Shown here in pieces: positions 18,887 to 27,821 of a stretch of 64,000 nt of DNA (the stretch's first letter is position 1; each line of letters begins with the position of its first letter). A program made the position numbers and the translations under genes. The DNA comes from Spirosoma arboris (GTDB lineage Bacteria; Bacteroidota; Bacteroidia; Cytophagales; Spirosomataceae): NCBI RefSeq assembly GCF_009754945.1, contig NZ_WPIN01000001.1, positions 186,001-250,000 on the forward strand, in the 5' to 3' direction. The notes below the pieces were generated by a model. The model was not told where the DNA came from, did no database searches, and was given only the letters and a program-made list of their open reading frames with translations.

Positions 18887-20455
18887 ATGAGGAAACTCAT
18901 TTTTAGTAGCCTTACCGCTATTTTACTCATTACAAGATGTCTGGCGCAGACGGCTCAATCTCCGAAAACAGGTACCACGTACCGAAATCCGGTCATTGCG
19001 GGTGATTTTGCCGACCCTTCGATTATTCGGGTTGGAAGCACGTATTATGCCGCAGGAACTTCGTCGGAATGGGCCCCTCCGTATCCAATCTACACATCGA
19101 CCGATTTGGTCAACTGGACATACGTCGGCCCTGTTTTTAAGGAGATGCCCGCGTGGACAATGGGCAGCTACTGGGCGCCGGAGCTTTTCTACCGAAATGG
19201 TACGTATTTCGTGTATTATACCGCCCGTCGGAAATCAGACAAACGGTCGTACATCGGTGTCGCCAGCACCCGTGATCTGCGTAAGGGCTTCACCGACCAT
19301 GGCTTGCTGATCGAATGGACCTCCGAAGCCATTGATGCATTTGTGCTGGAAGATGCTGGAAAACTGTACATTACCTGGAAAGCCTACGGATTAGACAAAG
19401 GTAAGGACATTGAGATACTGGGTGCCGAACTCTCGGCTGATGGTCTTAAAGTTACCGGCAAAGCCTTTACGCTATTAACCGCTGACCGTACTAATTGGGA
19501 AAGCGGAGGAGCAGAGGGCCAGGCTATTTTTAAACGGGGTCGGTATTACTACATGACCTATTCGGGCAATGCCTGTTGCGGTCCCCGATGCAATTACCAG
19601 GTTGGTCTGGCACGGGCCGAAAAACTCCAGGGCCCGTGGGAAAAATACGCTGGGAATCCGGTGTTGGTTAGCAACGAAACCTGGAAATGTCCCGGTCATG
19701 GAACGGTGGTCACTACGCCCGATAATCGCTATTTTTATCTGCACCATGCGTACAATGGAACCGATTTTACGTCTGTGGGACGGCAGGGTGTACTAAGTGA
19801 ATTAGTTTGGGATGATAAAACCCAATGGCCCGCCTTTCGCTATGGTACCAAAATGCCCGTTTTGAGCGAATCGCCATCGGGGGATAGCCAGAAGATAGTG
19901 CCTAACCTAACGCTAAATTTTAAGGACACGAAGACTGAAATTCCCTGGGTTTGGGATGTTAGCCTGCCTAAGCCAACCTTCAGCACTAAGGAAGGTAGCT
20001 TGCAACTGGTTAATACTACTTCTGGCCCAATAGGAAGTTTTCTCGGCCTGGTTATCAAACGAGGAACCTACACCTTTTCGGCAGCCATCAATCCGCAACC
20101 CGGTGTTCTCCAAAGTATATGTTTGTATGGCGACGCGGCCAATGGGCTTGGCTTGGGCGTCCAGAAAGGATCGCTGGAGCTTTGGCAGGTAAAAGAGGGC
20201 ACCCGCACAGTTCTGAAAACTCAGACAATACCCGAAAATGCACACTCGGTTAACTTGCTGGTACATACCGCTGCTGGACAATTTTATACCTTCAGCCGGG
20301 AAGTGGACGGCGGTAAACCCCAACTCGTCACCGATGATCCACTGAATGCCTTTTTTCTTCCCCGTTGGGATCGGGCACCTCGTATTGGCGTCAGTATTTC
20401 GGGAGAAAATAAGGGTAAAAGCGATATTCGATCCATTAAGATGAGTTATGAGTAG
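18887..20455 (+). CDS. Secreted glycoside hydrolase family 43 protein
   Basis: 522 residues with signal peptide (LTAILLITRCLAQ). The five-bladed propeller begins with NPVIAGDFADPSIIRVGSTYY, where the Asp of FADPS is the expected catalytic base. The pKa-modulating Asp region (EAIDAFVLED) and the catalytic acid candidate (WESGGAEGQAIF) follow. A C-terminal beta-sandwich at ~330-522 resembles the accessory domain found in many GH43 enzymes. GH43 covers arabinofuranosidases, xylosidases and galactanases. It is the last gene of the run. Confidence 0.9.
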   Translation: MRKLIFSSLTAILLITRCLAQTAQSPKTGTTYRNPVIAGDFADPSIIRVGSTYYAAGTSSEWAPPYPIYTSTDLVNWTYVGPVFKEMPAWTMGSYWAPELFYRNGTYFVYYTARRKSDKRSYIGVASTRDLRKGFTDHGLLIEWTSEAIDAFVLEDAGKLYITWKAYGLDKGKDIEILGAELSADGLKVTGKAFTLLTADRTNWESGGAEGQAIFKRGRYYYMTYSGNACCGPRCNYQVGLARAEKLQGPWEKYAGNPVLVSNETWKCPGHGTVVTTPDNRYFYLHHAYNGTDFTSVGRQGVLSELVWDDKTQWPAFRYGTKMPVLSESPSGDSQKIVPNLTLNFKDTKTEIPWVWDVSLPKPTFSTKEGSLQLVNTTSGPIGSFLGLVIKRGTYTFSAAINPQPGVLQSICLYGDAANGLGLGVQKGSLELWQVKEGTRTVLKTQTIPENAHSVNLLVHTAAGQFYTFSREVDGGKPQLVTDDPLNAFFLPRWDRAPRIGVSISGENKGKSDIRSIKMSYE

Positions 20456-20511
20456 GGCTGATTAGTTAAGCCTGTGTCCTCACTATAGTCGTAAGATTAA
20501 GCCCATGGTGA

Positions 20512-20619
20512 TGTCAGTTTTAAGAAACTGACAAGCGAGGTTTTGAGAAACCTCGTTAAGTTGACAGCATATCCAGTAGGTTTTAAGAAACCTATCATGT
20601 CAGTTTTAAGAAACTGACA
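20512..20619. repeat. Cluster of four mini-hairpins with a shared core
   Basis: Four hairpins lie at 20512-20533, 20536-20555, 20577-20594 and 20598-20619. Each has the core GTTT-TRAG-AAAC (loop TAAG or TGAG). The outer stems differ but remain complementary: TGTCA/TGACA, CGAG/CTCG, TAG/CTA and TGTCA/TGACA. The first and fourth are identical. The conserved core with compensating arms indicates selection for structure or a duplicating element. Confidence 0.85.
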
Positions 20620-20802
20620 CCACGAAAGAAAATGAGTACTTTTTTTCCTGCCGACGCTGCGCTGTTGAGCCCCTGACGGGGCAGGAAATAATATAATGCA
20701 TGCTCATGCCGTACGGTATGATCTGCATACATGAGTACTTCTTCCATAAACATTTGGTCGCTACTCCATCACAGAACGTACACTTTTTCCCACAAAAACG
20801 AC

Positions 20803-20856
20803 CGATTTACCCCTCCCTAGTTGCCTTTATTAGGGCAACTAGGGAGGGGTAAATCG
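20803..20856. repeat. 23-bp perfect inverted repeat upstream of second sigma factor
   Basis: Arms 20803-20825 and 20834-20856 are perfect reverse complements (CGATTTACCCCTCCC... and ...GGGAGGGGTAAATCG) with an 8-base loop. No T-tract follows directly. It may be a terminator-like barrier between the two loci or a mobile palindrome. Confidence 0.85.
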
Positions 20857-20997
20857 TTATAAAACATAAACTTTATGCTTATGTAAAGGGATTAAATGTA
20901 ATTACGCGAAGTTTTATTTTTACTTTTTTTTGCTGGCGACTAAGGGTAAATGGGATAAAATCAGTCACCCATGTAAATACTCTCTGACCCTTAGCCA

Positions 20998-21648
20998 ATG
21001 CGCCCAGTCGAACACTTTTCTGTTTCAGAAACTTCTTTTCATAAAGGAAGTAGTCTACGACACGATGAACTACAGTCAATAGTGGTAGATAACGAACATC
21101 TGATTCGAGTAGCTTTTACCGAGTCGACAAACAAAGGGTTTGAGGCACTATTTCGAATCTATTATCAAGCCTTGTTTAGTCACGCGCTTCGCTTTGTGTA
21201 CACCAAAGAGAAGGCGGAAGATATTGTCTGCGAAGTATTTCACGATTTCTGGAAGAGTAATAGCTTCAATTCCATCCAGATTACTTACAGAGCTTACTTA
21301 TACGCAGCCGTTCGTAACCGTGCCTATTCCTATATCCGGCATGAGCTCAAAGAAGAGCGCAGTATGACTTCCCCTGAATTATCGGAACAGGTTCCCAGTG
21401 CCGAAAGTCCGCAACTCCTGATAGAATATGATGAACTCTTTCAGCGCATAGAGTCGGTCATTCATAATCTGCCGCCACAGTGCCAGCGCATCTTTCTGCT
21501 GAGCCGATTTGAAGGGAAGAAAAATCACGAAATCGCCACCGAACTTGGCCTTGCTCTGAAAACGGTTGAGGCTCATATGGCTCGTGCATTAAGTGATCTC
21601 CGAAAGGCAGTCCTCGCCGTAGGTCTACTTTTCTGGCTCGTTAATTAA
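20998..21648 (+). CDS. ECF-type RNA polymerase sigma factor of SusCD locus 2
   Basis: 216 residues from ATG 20998. Region 2 is at ~48-86 (FEALFRIYYQALFSHALRF, AEDIVCEVFHDFWK) and region 4 at ~158-203 (LPPQCQRIFLLSRFEGKKN, then HEIATELGLALKTVEAHMAR). As with the first sigma factor there is a hydrophobic tail (LAVGLLFWLVN). The N-terminal ~45 residues before region 2 are longer than usual, so a later start is possible. FecR follows after 39 bases. Confidence 0.92.
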   Translation: MRPVEHFSVSETSFHKGSSLRHDELQSIVVDNEHLIRVAFTESTNKGFEALFRIYYQALFSHALRFVYTKEKAEDIVCEVFHDFWKSNSFNSIQITYRAYLYAAVRNRAYSYIRHELKEERSMTSPELSEQVPSAESPQLLIEYDELFQRIESVIHNLPPQCQRIFLLSRFEGKKNHEIATELGLALKTVEAHMARALSDLRKAVLAVGLLFWLVN

Positions 21649-21687
21649 GGGTAAAATACACATCCACAGTCAACCTGAATAACTTAT

Positions 21688-22686
21688 ATGGAAGATATTA
21701 TTGTAAAAAATCTATTGTTCGACTATTTCGCTGGTCAGATCTCACCTCTTCAAAAAAAAGCGATTGAAGCCTGGCTACAGAATCCGAATAATCATGAGCA
21801 ATATTATCAGTGGTTGCACGAATGGGAATTGGCTCACTTGCAGGCACCTGCATCCTGGCAGGATGCATTTGCCCGGACGCAGGAACGAGTAAGTCAGGAG
21901 GCTCCCGAAAGTCAGCCGTTTTTGGCGGTATCCCGTAATCCTGGCTGGTGGTCGTATTATAATCATAAAATGGTGGCGGCTATTGTACTGATTACGTTAA
22001 TCGGAGCTTCCGTATTTGGGTTGAAAGGGGTCATTTTTTACAAAACCATTCAGGTTGGATACGGTCAGACACAACAAGTTAAACTAACCGATGGATCGCT
22101 GGTAACGCTAAACGCCAATTCGTCGCTACGGTTTCCCCGCTTTGGTTTCGGCGATGGAACGCGAACCGTTGAACTAACCGGCGAAGCTGATTTTCAGGTA
22201 CAGCATTCTCCGCTTAATCAGCGTTTTGTCGTGGTTACCCCCAAAGGACTACAGGTAACCGTATTAGGCACGCAGTTTACGGTTTTTGCCCGCCAGCGTC
22301 GATCTCAGATTACGCTTCGTACAGGTAAGGTCGCGCTGCAAATGAGTCAAACACCCAAATCACCGTCCATTATCATGAAGCCCGGTGATTTAGTGACAAT
22401 GGATAATTCGGGTAAGCTAACAAGGGCGCATACCGCCAATCCCGAAATCCAGTCTGCCTGGAAACACCAACGGATTACGTTAGACAGAACCTCGCTAAAA
22501 GAAATTGCCGCCATTCTACAGGAAAATTACGGCTTTCAGGTCGAGATAAAAGATCCAGAATTAGCCAATCGTACCGCAACGGGTTCCTTCCCGGCTCATA
22601 ATGCTGATGAAGTACTGGACATGATTACTGAACTATTCGACATCAACTTGACGCGCCAAAACAATAAAATCGTTTTCAAAGACTAA
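21688..22686 (+). CDS. FecR-family anti-sigma factor of locus 2
   Basis: 332 residues. The cytoplasmic N-terminal domain includes LLFDYFAGQISPLQKKAIEAW. A transmembrane helix lies at ~93-110 (MVAAIVLITLIGASVFGL). The FecR domain at ~117-215 has VGYGQTQQVKLTDGSLVTLN, LTGEADFQV and VLGTQFTVFA. A C-terminal DUF4974/STN-like domain lies at ~258-332. It pairs with the sigma factor just upstream and the STN-bearing SusC 27 bases downstream. Confidence 0.93.
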   Translation: MEDIIVKNLLFDYFAGQISPLQKKAIEAWLQNPNNHEQYYQWLHEWELAHLQAPASWQDAFARTQERVSQEAPESQPFLAVSRNPGWWSYYNHKMVAAIVLITLIGASVFGLKGVIFYKTIQVGYGQTQQVKLTDGSLVTLNANSSLRFPRFGFGDGTRTVELTGEADFQVQHSPLNQRFVVVTPKGLQVTVLGTQFTVFARQRRSQITLRTGKVALQMSQTPKSPSIIMKPGDLVTMDNSGKLTRAHTANPEIQSAWKHQRITLDRTSLKEIAAILQENYGFQVEIKDPELANRTATGSFPAHNADEVLDMITELFDINLTRQNNKIVFKD

Positions 22687-22713
22687 TTCCTACCCTTTAA
22701 TCCCTGTTAGATC

Positions 22714-25700
22714 ATGAGATACTTTTTACGGGTAACTCGAAAAACGTTGCTACACAGCTTTTTTCTGTTTGTATGCTATCAGGCACCCGCCCAACTGCTG
22801 GCTAGCTCAAAAATGACCACAACGGGTACCCAAACCGTACCTGCTGCCACAACGCTTTCATTACGTGAGGTTCTAATTCAGTTCAAAGCCCGTTACCATG
22901 TCGATATCCTTTTTGAGGATCGGCTCGTCAATCAACCGGTGAACGCATCCGTTATTGAGACAACGGCGACGCTGGAAGAGAATTTAACGAAGGTGCTTCA
23001 TCCATATGATCTTCGCTTTAAAAAAATAAGAGAAGGCGTTTATGTGATTGTGAAAAGCAGGAAGGCTCAAACTACGGTCAACCAAGTTCTGCCAAACGCT
23101 TCGGAGACCACGGGAATTCTGTCGACAGCACCCCTTAACCGAACTACGCTACCGGCCTATAGTTCGCTGGATATGCATGTTCCTGCACTGGCCGAGACAA
23201 CGATACAGGGGACCGTAACAGACGAAAAAGGCGAGAATTTACCCGGTGTGAGCATTGTGGTAAAAGGCACTCAAAAAGGAACGACCAGCGACGCAGACGG
23301 TAAGTATAAACTGGATGTACCGAATACGTCGGCTATACTCATCTTTAGTTTTGTAGGCTACCTGCCTCTGGAAGTGGCCATTGGTAATCGCACTGTTGTC
23401 GATGTTACGCTTAAAATAGATAATAAAACCCTCGATGAGATCGTCGTTGTGGGCTATGGAGCAGTCAAAAAGAAAGATTTGACGGGCTCCGTTGGCGTAA
23501 TAAGCAGCAAAGAGGTAAAGGATTTGGGTGTGACCCGTATTGAGCAGGGGTTGGCGGGTCGGGTAGCGGGCGTTCAGGTGAAAGCTGTTTCGGGTGAGCC
23601 AGGTGCTGCCCCGCAAATTCGGGTACGAGGAATCGGTAGTATCTCGGCGGGCGCTGGTCCTCTCTACGTCGTCGATGGTTTTCCGACCGATAACATTCAG
23701 ACCTTAAACCCGAATGATATCGAAACTCTGGATATACTGAAAGATGCTTCTGCAACGGCAATCTACGGATCTCGGGGCTCAAACGGGGTTGTGATTATCA
23801 ACACCAAACGGGGAAAGTCGGGCAAAGCAGCCATTACACTCGATACGTATTATGGCTGGCAGAAAGTGTCGAAAGTGCCCATTATGAAGAACTCGCTTCA
23901 ACAGGCTCAGTTTTTTTATGATGGCATGCGAAATAAGAATCTGGACGCTGGTAAAGATGTGACAGGGCCTGCAACCGCCTGGTTTACACCAGTTCCCACT
24001 ATTATTATGGATGTGCTGGAAGGACGAAACACAACCGATGAAAATTCGCTGGATAAGGTACTGGTTACCGCACCCCAGCGTCAGATTCAGCTGTCGGCAA
24101 CGGGTGGTTCCGAAAATGTACGGTATGCGGTCAGTGGTGAGTATTTCAACCAGGATGGGATTATCATAAATAGTGGTTTCAAACGGTATTCGCTTCGGAC
24201 CAATATTGACGCCCAGCTGTCAAAAAGGCTGTCTCTAAAACTAAATTTCAATCCGTCGTATACAGATCAACGTTCGCTTCCATCAACGGGCGTTAGTGGT
24301 GGTACGGCCAGTACGTTAGGCATTGTAGCTTCTACGTTACAAATTCACAATTTCCGCCCGTTGCTGGATGCTAATGGCAATTATTTCAATTACGCAGGTC
24401 TGGCCGATATGGCTGATATCTATAACCCGTTGGCCGTTGCTCAGGAAACAATTACGTCCCAAAAAGGGCTTCGCCTGCTGGGTAATATCAACCTCGACTA
24501 TCAAATTATGGACGGACTAAAGTTCAACGTTCTGATAGGAGGGAGCCTCATCAGTGGGAAGGGCATGTATTTCAGACCTCAGCGTGTTTACTTCGCCAAT
24601 GAGTTAGCGTTAGGAACTGATAATTCCTCTCTGACGACGAACTGGCTTACGGAGTACACACTGAATTACACGAAAAGTTTTAACAAGCATTCATTTGCGG
24701 CCCTGGCGGGTTACACAGTTCAGAAAGAACATGGTGAGTCTAATTTGCTGAGCAGCAATAAGTTTCCTAATAATCTAGTGCCTACATTAAGTGCGGTGGG
24801 TGGACTCATCACCAACGGTACATCAAGCATTTATGAGTGGTCTTTGCTATCGTATCTGGCAAGGGTGAATTACAATTACAACAGTAAATACTACGTAACT
24901 ACATCCATTCGTACCGATGGATCGTCCCGCTTTGGTGCTCAAAATAAATATGGTTTATTCCCATCGGTAGCGCTGGCCTGGCGTATTTCGGATGAAAATT
25001 TCCTGAAAAACGTACGGAGCCTCAATGAACTAAAACTACGAACCAGTTACGGGGTAACAGGAAATAATAATATTGGCAATTATGACCAGTATGGCACCAT
25101 TACCTATGAAAATTACGGACTTGGGAACTCGGTTGCCACTGCCATTGCACCCGGACGAATTGGCAATCCGTCGTTAACCTGGGAAACGCAAACATCCATA
25201 AATTTTGGTGTCGATGCCAGTTTCTTCAATAACCGGATTAGCGGCTCGATCGACCATTTTCAATCGAAGAATACCAACCTGCTGTTAAATGTAAATATCC
25301 CGAATAATACTGGCTTTAGTACAGCTTTACAGAACATTGGAGAAGTGAAAAACACGGGCTGGGAATTTGTTTTAAGTACCGTAAACGTTGACCGGAAAAT
25401 TAAATGGTCAACAGATTTTAACCTCTCTACCTACCGCAATAAAGTCGTGAAATTAGGCCCACAGGGCGATCCTATTTACTCGGGCAACAACGTTACCCAG
25501 ATTGGGCAGCCAATTGGTATGTTTTACGGGTGGTTGACGGATGGCATCTTTAAAACCCAGGCAGAACTGGATAAAGGGCCGTTTTATAATCCAACTGGCA
25601 GCGACCGTTCGCACGTTGGCGATATCCGATTCGTGGATATCAATGGCGATGGCGTCATTACGAATGCGGATAAAACGATCATGGGATCGCCCTATCCTGA

Positions 25701-26199
25701 TTTTTATTATGGCATGACAAACCGTGTTAGCTATAAAAATATCAGCTTGAGCTTTACACTTCAGGGCTCGCAGGGGAGTATGGTGTATAATACGTCTCGG
25801 GGCGGAGGCAATAGCGGACGGGCTCGTGTGAGAGGCTATGCATTCAGCAACAATTACTGGAAATCGGAACAGGACCCTGGTGATGGAAAGACCCCAAGAC
25901 CAAACGATACGCCTACCGGTGGTGTTCGTCTGCCAAGTCAATTGTTTCTGGATACAGGCACCTACCTGCGGGTAAATAACATTTCACTAGCCTACGTATT
26001 GCCAGGAAACATTGTGCAAAAACTTGGACTTGGGTCACTCCGGGTCTATGTAAACGCAACGAACCCGTTCATAATCACGAAAAACACGGCGTTTAACCCT
26101 GATGTCAGTACGACGGATAATCCATTAACGCCGGGCGTTGAGGCTAACGACTACCCGTTGCCCAAAAGCTTACTCATCGGTTTAAATGTAGGATTTTAA
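22714..26199 (+). CDS. SusC/RagA-family TonB-dependent transporter with STN domain (locus 2)
   Basis: 1161 residues. Signal peptide ~1-27 (LLHSFFLFVCYQAPAQ). An STN domain at ~48-115 (TLSLREVLIQFKARYHVDIL) is followed by a carboxypeptidase-D-like domain at ~167-232 (GTVTDEKGENLPGVSIVVKG). The plug has IVVVGYGAVKKKDLTGSVG, GPLYVVDGFPTD and LKDASATAIYGSRGSNGVVI; the barrel runs to the C-terminus. With SusD it takes up oligosaccharide and signals through FecR. The neighbouring GH92-like genes hint at mannose-containing or related glycans. Confidence 0.95.
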   Translation: MRYFLRVTRKTLLHSFFLFVCYQAPAQLLASSKMTTTGTQTVPAATTLSLREVLIQFKARYHVDILFEDRLVNQPVNASVIETTATLEENLTKVLHPYDLRFKKIREGVYVIVKSRKAQTTVNQVLPNASETTGILSTAPLNRTTLPAYSSLDMHVPALAETTIQGTVTDEKGENLPGVSIVVKGTQKGTTSDADGKYKLDVPNTSAILIFSFVGYLPLEVAIGNRTVVDVTLKIDNKTLDEIVVVGYGAVKKKDLTGSVGVISSKEVKDLGVTRIEQGLAGRVAGVQVKAVSGEPGAAPQIRVRGIGSISAGAGPLYVVDGFPTDNIQTLNPNDIETLDILKDASATAIYGSRGSNGVVIINTKRGKSGKAAITLDTYYGWQKVSKVPIMKNSLQQAQFFYDGMRNKNLDAGKDVTGPATAWFTPVPTIIMDVLEGRNTTDENSLDKVLVTAPQRQIQLSATGGSENVRYAVSGEYFNQDGIIINSGFKRYSLRTNIDAQLSKRLSLKLNFNPSYTDQRSLPSTGVSGGTASTLGIVASTLQIHNFRPLLDANGNYFNYAGLADMADIYNPLAVAQETITSQKGLRLLGNINLDYQIMDGLKFNVLIGGSLISGKGMYFRPQRVYFANELALGTDNSSLTTNWLTEYTLNYTKSFNKHSFAALAGYTVQKEHGESNLLSSNKFPNNLVPTLSAVGGLITNGTSSIYEWSLLSYLARVNYNYNSKYYVTTSIRTDGSSRFGAQNKYGLFPSVALAWRISDENFLKNVRSLNELKLRTSYGVTGNNNIGNYDQYGTITYENYGLGNSVATAIAPGRIGNPSLTWETQTSINFGVDASFFNNRISGSIDHFQSKNTNLLLNVNIPNNTGFSTALQNIGEVKNTGWEFVLSTVNVDRKIKWSTDFNLSTYRNKVVKLGPQGDPIYSGNNVTQIGQPIGMFYGWLTDGIFKTQAELDKGPFYNPTGSDRSHVGDIRFVDINGDGVITNADKTIMGSPYPDFYYGMTNRVSYKNISLSFTLQGSQGSMVYNTSRGGGNSGRARVRGYAFSNNYWKSEQDPGDGKTPRPNDTPTGGVRLPSQLFLDTGTYLRVNNISLAYVLPGNIVQKLGLGSLRVYVNATNPFIITKNTAFNPDVSTTDNPLTPGVEANDYPLPKSLLIGLNVGF

Positions 26200-26226
26200 T
26201 AAAGGCACTCCGTAAAAACTACGAAC

Positions 26227-27666
26227 ATGAAAAAAATAGCCTGCCTTGTCCTCTTCGTATCCATGCTTACCATGTCGTGCCAGAAGGACTTTATTGAATT
26301 GAATCCGATATCTACCGTAAGTGTTGACGCTGTTTACAAAACCGATAAAGATTTTCAGGACGCGGTGGTTGGTGTATACAGCATGCTCCGCAATCAGTAC
26401 CAGGATTTCTGGATCTTTGGCGATTTGCGCGCCGATGATTCGTGGCACGCACTTGGGAACGATGCCTTTCTGATTTCGGTGGATAAGTTCAACATGAACA
26501 GCGATGCGGCCCTGATGATATCCAGCTGGCGGAATTATTATAGCGCCATTAGCCGGGCTAATCTTATTCTATCGAAAATAGAATCCGCCGATCCGGCTGT
26601 CGTCACCAATAAAGACAGACACATTGGCGAAGCGAAGTTTTTGCGGGCTTTTGCGTACTTTGATCTGGTGCGCATCTATGGCGATGTGCCTCTAAACACC
26701 AAACCAACAACGATTGAGGAAGGCTACACCAAAACGCGTGAGAAGGTAGATAAGATTTACGACGATCTTATTATCAAAGACTTATTAGAAGCAGAAGCGA
26801 AGCTCCCTGCGAAATACACGGGAGTTGATGTAGGCCGGGCAACGAAAGGAGCGGCAAAAGCGATTCTGGGACGGGTGTATATGACACGGAAGGATTTTGT
26901 AAAAGCAGAAGCTAAATTTCAGGAAGTGACAACTCTGGGTTATTCGCTTCTGCCCAACTACAAAGACCTGTTCGATTACACCAAAGATGAGCACCACAGT
27001 GAGTACGTATTTGATATCGAATACCAGGATGGTAACCTGGGGGCAGGAAGTGGGTTTTCGAATAAGTTTTTGCCAAAATCAGCCAACTCGTTAGCAGAAA
27101 CCTTCTATGGTATTAAGGGGGGAGCAGGCGAACAAAATACCCCAACCCTTGCTCTGTTTGATTCCTTTGACCCCGCTGATCCAAGACGGGATGTGACCGT
27201 AGCGAAAGGATACACCGATAACAACGGCGTTTTTCAGGGTTTCCTGCAAATTGCAACCTTTACCAAAAAATACCTGGCTATTACCAACTCCCTGAACGAC
27301 AGTAAAGTAAACTGGAAGGTAATCCGTTATGCCGATGTCTTATTAATGTATGCTGAAGCCCTGAACGAAAACGGCAAAACCGATCTGGCGCTTACCTACC
27401 TGAATCAGGTACGTACCCGCGCAAAAATGCCTGCGTATACGACAATGACAAAAGATGAATTACGTACGAAGATATATGATGAGCGGGTATACGAATTGTC
27501 GATGGAAGGAGTCCGCTGGTTTGATCTGGCTAGAACCGATCGGTTAACGACGGTGATGGGACCACTTGGTTTTAAGGCGTTTAACGGTATTTTTCCAATT
27601 CCATTAGTCGAAATTCAAATCATTAATAACCCGGCTGTTTTACCACAGAATCCGGGGTATAATTAA
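26227..27666 (+). CDS. SusD/RagB-family glycan-binding lipoprotein (locus 2)
   Basis: 479 residues, 27 bases after susC. Lipoprotein signal (LFVSMLTMSCQKDF, Cys ~18). Family features include GEAKFLRAFAYFDLVRIYGDVPL, GAAKAILGRVYMTRKDFVKAE, and at the C-terminus YADVLLMYAEALNENG and ERVYELSMEGVRWFDLARTDR. Surface partner of the preceding SusC. Confidence 0.94.
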   Translation: MKKIACLVLFVSMLTMSCQKDFIELNPISTVSVDAVYKTDKDFQDAVVGVYSMLRNQYQDFWIFGDLRADDSWHALGNDAFLISVDKFNMNSDAALMISSWRNYYSAISRANLILSKIESADPAVVTNKDRHIGEAKFLRAFAYFDLVRIYGDVPLNTKPTTIEEGYTKTREKVDKIYDDLIIKDLLEAEAKLPAKYTGVDVGRATKGAAKAILGRVYMTRKDFVKAEAKFQEVTTLGYSLLPNYKDLFDYTKDEHHSEYVFDIEYQDGNLGAGSGFSNKFLPKSANSLAETFYGIKGGAGEQNTPTLALFDSFDPADPRRDVTVAKGYTDNNGVFQGFLQIATFTKKYLAITNSLNDSKVNWKVIRYADVLLMYAEALNENGKTDLALTYLNQVRTRAKMPAYTTMTKDELRTKIYDERVYELSMEGVRWFDLARTDRLTTVMGPLGFKAFNGIFPIPLVEIQIINNPAVLPQNPGYN

Positions 27667-27686
27667 TTAGTGCATCATGTTACTCT

Positions 27687-27799
27687 CCCCTCTCCCGTTT
27701 TGGGCGGTCCGCCGTTGCGGGAGGGGCCGGGGGTGAGGGAAAAGCGGCTAATTCTGTAGTTACCCTCACCCCAACCCCTCTCCCAGAACGGGAGAGGGG
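27687..27799. repeat. G/C-rich imperfect inverted repeat between susD and GH92
   Basis: Outer arms CCCCTCTCCCG (27687-27697) and CGGGAGAGGGG (27789-27799) are complementary. Inner blocks GAGGGGCCGGGGGTGAGGG (27721-27739) and CCCTCACCCCAACCCCTC (27763-27780) pair imperfectly. The left arm carries an extra ~16 bases around GGCGGTCCGCCG. Its base composition differs strongly from its neighbours. Confidence 0.8.
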
Positions 27800-27821
27800 C
27801 TACTAAAAATTGAACCTACTC

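Larger units (their letters stand above)
20456..20997. other. 542-base non-coding gap between locus 1 and locus 2
   Basis: No gene is visible. The gap holds the four-hairpin cluster 20512-20619, a weaker inverted repeat pairing 20644-20652 with 20680-20688 (TTTCCTGCC/GGCAGGAAA), a 10-base direct repeat ATGAGTACTT at 20632 and 20731, and the 23-bp perfect inverted repeat 20803-20856. The last ~140 bases are AT-rich and should carry the promoter of the second sigma factor, but no clean consensus was found. Confidence 0.7.

Noticed and set aside
20512-20619. Possible CRISPR array
   Set aside because: The repeated units are short palindromes with variable outer bases and unequal spacing (2, 21 and 3 bases); there are no spacers of constant length and no cas genes.
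25453-25941. 162-residue minus-strand open frame inside susC 2
   Set aside because: Embedded in the SusC barrel on the opposite strand with an unlikely Ile/Ala/Arg-rich composition; no independent support.
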